Shown here piece by piece: positions 5,643 to 8,549 of a stretch of DNA of 8,549 bases. The notes below the pieces were generated by a model. The model was not told the origin of the DNA. It was given only the letters and a program-made list of their open reading frames with translations, and made no database searches. The position numbers were made by a program, and so were the translations under genes. The number at the start of each line of letters is the position of its first letter. Position 1 is the stretch's first letter. This DNA is from JAWLFY01 sp041685355 (GTDB lineage: Bacteria; Planctomycetota; Planctomycetia; Pirellulales; Pirellulaceae). The stretch is from positions 1 through 8,549 of the forward strand of contig JAWLFY010000191.1 of assembly GCA_041685355.1 (NCBI GenBank), in the 5' to 3' direction.

Positions 5643-7244
5643 ATGCCGACCCCGTCCGAATCGCCGAGTTTGCCTGAATCGTTCGTCCAATCTTTCACCC
5701 AAAGTGAATCGCTCGCTGCCGCCTCCTCTTGCGCCCCTGTCGAGGGGTGCAGATCGCGCGACGTTCCGCGGGAAGACTTCCGGCGCCGAGACTTCCGGCG
5801 CCGAGACGTCCGGCAACAGAACGTCCGGCAACAGAACGTCCGGCGGACCGTCGCGGCGCCCGTCGTGTGGGTCGCCTCGTTATTGATCGCGGTGATCGTG
5901 TTGTCGCCGGGGTGCCGTCAACGGGCCGACGTGGAAGCTGGCCCCGATGCGGCGGGAGACCGCGAAGCCGCCGGGGAATCGGCGGATGTCGCGACGTCGC
6001 CGGGGGACGCCGCGGGGGAAACCGGATCGACGGCGACCACGCCGCCGGTGGAGGAACCGACGCCGACGGACGACCCCGAGGCGGTCGCGACGCTCGAGTC
6101 GGGCGGGGCTTCGCTGGAACGCGACGCGTCCGGAACGGTCGTGAAGATCTCGGTCCCCGGCAACGACAACACGCCCGAAATGATGGCGGCGCTCGAGGGC
6201 GTTCCCAACGTCACCGAAGCGGTGTTCACCGGGCGGCGGATGACCGACGACGGGATGCAGGCGCTCACGAATCTGTCGCAGCTCCAGCGGCTCGACCTGA
6301 CCGATTCGGGGATCACCGACAAGACGCTCGCGTGGGTCGGCGAATTGCCCGAATTGCAGGTGTTGCGGCTCCGCCGGACCGGAGTCACCGACGAGGGACT
6401 CCGGCAATTAACCGGACTTTCGAAACTCCGTGCGATCGATTTGCGGAACACGAACATCGGGAACGAGGGGATGACCCCGCTCGCCGAGTTGACCCGATTG
6501 GCCGATGTCCAGGTCGAGAAATCGAACGTCTCGGATGAGGGAATCAAGAAGCTCGCGGATCTGAATTTGACGTCATTCAACGGGAACTACTGCACCGCGA
6601 TCAGCGATGAAGGCTTGAAGGTGCTCGGCGGGATCACATCGCTGCGAAACTTACAGCTCGACTACACGCGGATTTCCGACGAAGGGATGCCGGCGGTCGC
6701 GAACCTGAAGGACTTGCAGCTGTTTCGCAGCCGCGGCAACTTCGTCACCGGCGAAGGGCTTCAGCACCTCGAAGGATTGACCAAGCTGGCCCGTTTGGAG
6801 TTCCGCGACTCGGCGATCGACGACGCGGGCTTGGAAGTGGTGTGCGGGCTTCCCAACGTCACGCACTTGGACTTGGCCGAGTGCAAACTGCCGTCACCGG
6901 AAGGGCTCGCGAAGATCGGCCAGCTGACGGGGCTGACGTATCTCGGCTTGACCGAGACGAAGCTCGACGACGAGGCGTTCGGGGCGATGGACGGGTTGGT
7001 CGAGTTGCGTCAGCTCGACGCGAGTGGGACTTCGATCGGGGACGATTCGCTCGACGTGTTGCTCGCGATGAAGGAGTTGCAGTCGCTCGACGTCTCCGGG
7101 ACCTACCTGACCGACGACAGTTTTCGCGAGCTCGGGAAACTCCCGAACTTGAAGTCGCTCAAGGCGGCGAACACGGAGATCGGATACGAGGTGATCGACG
7201 AGTTGGCCGATTCACGGCCGGATTTGGAAGTCCTTGATTACTGA
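5643..7244 (+). CDS. Leucine-rich repeat lipoprotein
   Basis: A 533-residue predicted lipoprotein. A hydrophobic segment (about 70-90, VAAPVVWVASLLIAVIVLSPG) ends in a lipobox, LSPGC, so C91 is the likely lipidated residue and the mature protein is anchored in the envelope. Next comes an acidic Ala/Gly/Thr/Pro-rich linker (92-160), then about 14 leucine-rich repeats of roughly 24 residues (about 185-533) of the form LxxLxxLxLxxTxITDEGL; examples are LQRLDLTDSGITDKTL and LRNLQLDYTRISDEGM. LRR solenoids bind proteins; the partner is unknown. About 70 residues precede the hydrophobic segment, very long for a lipoprotein signal. That region ends in basic pentapeptide repeats (FRRRD x2, VRQQN x2) encoded by a 15-bp DNA array. 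The ATG at 5643 lacks a strong SD. I see no good later ATG or GTG start that keeps a basic n-region, so the start is fairly but not fully certain. Confidence 0.88.
   Translation: MPTPSESPSLPESFVQSFTQSESLAAASSCAPVEGCRSRDVPREDFRRRDFRRRDVRQQNVRQQNVRRTVAAPVVWVASLLIAVIVLSPGCRQRADVEAGPDAAGDREAAGESADVATSPGDAAGETGSTATTPPVEEPTPTDDPEAVATLESGGASLERDASGTVVKISVPGNDNTPEMMAALEGVPNVTEAVFTGRRMTDDGMQALTNLSQLQRLDLTDSGITDKTLAWVGELPELQVLRLRRTGVTDEGLRQLTGLSKLRAIDLRNTNIGNEGMTPLAELTRLADVQVEKSNVSDEGIKKLADLNLTSFNGNYCTAISDEGLKVLGGITSLRNLQLDYTRISDEGMPAVANLKDLQLFRSRGNFVTGEGLQHLEGLTKLARLEFRDSAIDDAGLEVVCGLPNVTHLDLAECKLPSPEGLAKIGQLTGLTYLGLTETKLDDEAFGAMDGLVELRQLDASGTSIGDDSLDVLLAMKELQSLDVSGTYLTDDSFRELGKLPNLKSLKAANTEIGYEVIDELADSRPDLEVLDY
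5776..5850. repeat. 15-bp tandem array in the LRR lipoprotein signal region, five copies
   Basis: Units at 5776 and 5791 are ACTTCCGGCGCCGAG. Units at 5806 and 5821 are ACGTCCGGCAACAGA. A partial fifth starts at 5836 (ACGTCCGGCGGACCG). The AABB arrangement mirrors the array at 3844-3903. The length is in frame and adds Arg-rich pentapeptides at residues 45-69, directly before the signal hydrophobic core. Confidence 0.95.
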
Positions 7245-7349
7245 GTCGGGCCGGAATCGTTTTCGCGACGGCGGTGACGGGTTCGCCGGCGGGCCCGCAT
7301 TCGTGAATTTGCCCGAGCGGCTGTTCCCGGGAAGGCAACAAGGACGCTG
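7245..7349. other. Short gap between the LRR and GTPase genes
   Basis: This 105-bp co-directional gap holds a 10-bp palindrome GCGGGCCCGC (7289-7298) but no T-tract, so it is not a clear terminator. Read-through from the LRR gene into the GTPase gene is possible. No promoter is obvious. Confidence 0.4.
7340..7344 (+). promoter_or_regulatory. Shine-Dalgarno site AAGGA of the GTPase gene
   Basis: AAGGA followed by a 5-nt spacer and ATG at 7350. It fixes the start of a frame that stays open for all 400 codons to the end of the window. Confidence 0.75.
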
Positions 7350-8549
7350 ATGTTCGGATTGCGTCGAAAGTCGAAGCCGACGTCGATCGATTGGGGGGCC
7401 CTGCTGTCGTTGTTGGAAGACGATGATCGCCGCGCCGCGGTCGAGCGGACGATGCCCCCCGACGGCCGCGAAAGCTTTCTCGGGGCGCTCCGCCGTGTCG
7501 CGCCGGATGTCGCCGAAGAGGTGTTGGCTTCGGGGCGTCAGATGCACACGGCGGTGCAGCTGGTCGAACGTCCCACCGTCGCCGTCGCGGGGATGCTCAA
7601 CAGCGGCAAGACGAGCCTCGTTTCGACGTTTCTCAGCGAAGCGGGGCGAAGACGGTGCCTCCGTGGGGCGAACGACCGCGAAGGGACGCACCGTTTCGTG
7701 CTGTGGTTGCCGAGCGACTGGAAACGCGACATCGAGTTATGGGGGCTGTTGCTAAGCCGGATCGGCGACGCGCTCGGACACGCCCCGGAGATGCTGGCCG
7801 AAGATCCCGAAACGGCGCACGGCCAATACAACAACCGCGGCGGCGACGAAGGGACGCTCGGGGTACCGCTGGTCGCGACCGACCCGGGTCTCGACGCCGC
7901 CGGGATCGGGCTGCTCGATTGCCCCGACATCGTTTCGGACGCCGAACTCGGTTTGGGGTCGCCCGAAACGCGGCGGCGGATGCTCGGCAAGGCGGCGACG
8001 CTCTGCTCCGCGTTTCTCGTCGTCACCGCGGCCGAATCGTCACGCGATACGACGCTCGCGGAGTTGCTGCGGATCGCGTCCGACTTGATGCCCGGCGTCC
8101 CGCGGTTGCTCGCGGTGAACAAGGTGCGGCCGCAGCAATCTCCCGAGCAGGTGTTCGAGACGTTCGGACCGCTGGCGAAGAATCACGGCATCGAAACGAC
8201 TTTCGCCGCGTACGACTACGACGTCCCTGCCAGCCGGCCTTTCATCCCGAATTCGGACGCGTCGTCTGCCGGACCGAACGTCGACGCCTCCCCCGCGAGC
8301 GACGATCGACCGGGCCACGAGCCGATGCCGGTGTTCTTCTCGGTGCGGTCTGACCCCGGACAGAATCCGCCCGCGGCGATCGGGGCCGACCGGTTGCTCG
8401 CGGCGCTGCCGAGTCAGCTCGATCGCGGGCATTTGTTCGAGCGGTTCCGGTTAGCGCTCGAGTCGAGTCTTCGGACGGCGGTGTGGGAGCATGGCCTTGG
8501 GGCGATCGAACGCGACGCCGAGCGTTCGCGACAGCAGACCGCCGCGGCG
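7350..8549 (+). CDS. Dynamin-like P-loop GTPase, N-terminal 400 residues (runs off the window)
   Basis: The reading frame starts at ATG 7350 and is open for exactly 400 codons to the right edge, so the gene is partial at its 3' end. After an approximately 75-residue helical N-terminus comes VAVAGMLNSGKTSL, a P-loop (G1, GxxxxGKT at 81-88). THRF at 113-116 is a candidate G2. GIGLLDCPDIVSD (185-197) is the G3/Walker B segment, reading DCPD where DxxG is usual. RLLAVNKVRP (252-261) is the G4 segment, reading NKVR where (N/T)KxD is usual. The large domain and the late helical, Arg/Glu/Gln-rich stretch (from about 360) suit a dynamin-like or membrane-remodelling GTPase, but that is inference. It follows the LRR lipoprotein by 105 bp on the same strand with its own good SD. 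Nucleotide binding is likely; GTP specificity is less certain given the altered G4. Confidence 0.8.
   Translation, partial: MFGLRRKSKPTSIDWGALLSLLEDDDRRAAVERTMPPDGRESFLGALRRVAPDVAEEVLASGRQMHTAVQLVERPTVAVAGMLNSGKTSLVSTFLSEAGRRRCLRGANDREGTHRFVLWLPSDWKRDIELWGLLLSRIGDALGHAPEMLAEDPETAHGQYNNRGGDEGTLGVPLVATDPGLDAAGIGLLDCPDIVSDAELGLGSPETRRRMLGKAATLCSAFLVVTAAESSRDTTLAELLRIASDLMPGVPRLLAVNKVRPQQSPEQVFETFGPLAKNHGIETTFAAYDYDVPASRPFIPNSDASSAGPNVDASPASDDRPGHEPMPVFFSVRSDPGQNPPAAIGADRLLAALPSQLDRGHLFERFRLALESSLRTAVWEHGLGAIERDAERSRQQTAAA

Noticed and set aside
5776..5850. CRISPR-like or pentapeptide-repeat protein interpretation of the 15-bp array
   Set aside because: The units are contiguous without spacers, and the encoded FRRRD/VRQQN units do not follow the A(D/N)LXX pattern of pentapeptide-repeat proteins.

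Overview
The window looks like chromosomal DNA from a high-GC planctomycete, most likely of the Pirellulaceae (Rhodopirellula-like) type. This rests on gene content, not on a marker gene. It has a Tat-exported Gfo/Idh/MocA oxidoreductase, a Tat-exported sugar phosphate isomerase/epimerase-like TIM barrel, a lipoprotein with about 14 leucine-rich repeats of the 'TDxGL' type, and a squalene-hopene-cyclase-family enzyme ending in a GFYFAKLWY-type motif.

Layout. 1-216: no gene; two short tandem repeat arrays (21-bp and 18-bp units) behind the 3' end of the first gene. 217-2505 (-): squalene-hopene cyclase-family class II terpene cyclase with an intact DGDDT motif, enlarged by low-complexity and tandem-repeat insertions. 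2506-2736: divergent intergenic region. 2737-3666 (+): Tat-exported isomerase/epimerase-like protein, GTG start. 3667-3966: convergent intergenic region holding four GC-rich hairpins/palindromes and a 15-bp x 4 array. 3967-5391 (-): Tat-exported Gfo/Idh/MocA oxidoreductase. 5392-5642: divergent intergenic region. 5643-7244 (+): LRR lipoprotein whose long N-terminal region holds a 15-bp x 5 in-frame repeat just before the signal hydrophobic segment. 7350-8549 (+): N-terminal 400 residues of a P-loop, dynamin-like GTPase that runs off the right edge.

Function. The isomerase-like protein and the oxidoreductase both carry twin-arginine signals and probably act in the cell envelope on sugars or keto-sugars; their convergent placement means they do not share a transcript. 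The LRR lipoprotein and the GTPase are co-directional, 105 bp apart, and could be co-transcribed. The cyclase has no visible hopanoid-pathway neighbour here. No rRNA, tRNA, CRISPR array, transposase or phage gene was seen.

The most unusual signal is not a gene. At least six separate loci, three intergenic and three inside coding sequence, hold short tandem arrays of 15, 18 or 21 bp, always a multiple of three, with different unit sequences and sometimes paired or alternating variant copies. One array supplies consecutive in-frame TGA codons at the end of the cyclase gene, one splits a QW motif of the cyclase, and one forms the basic region ahead of a lipobox.
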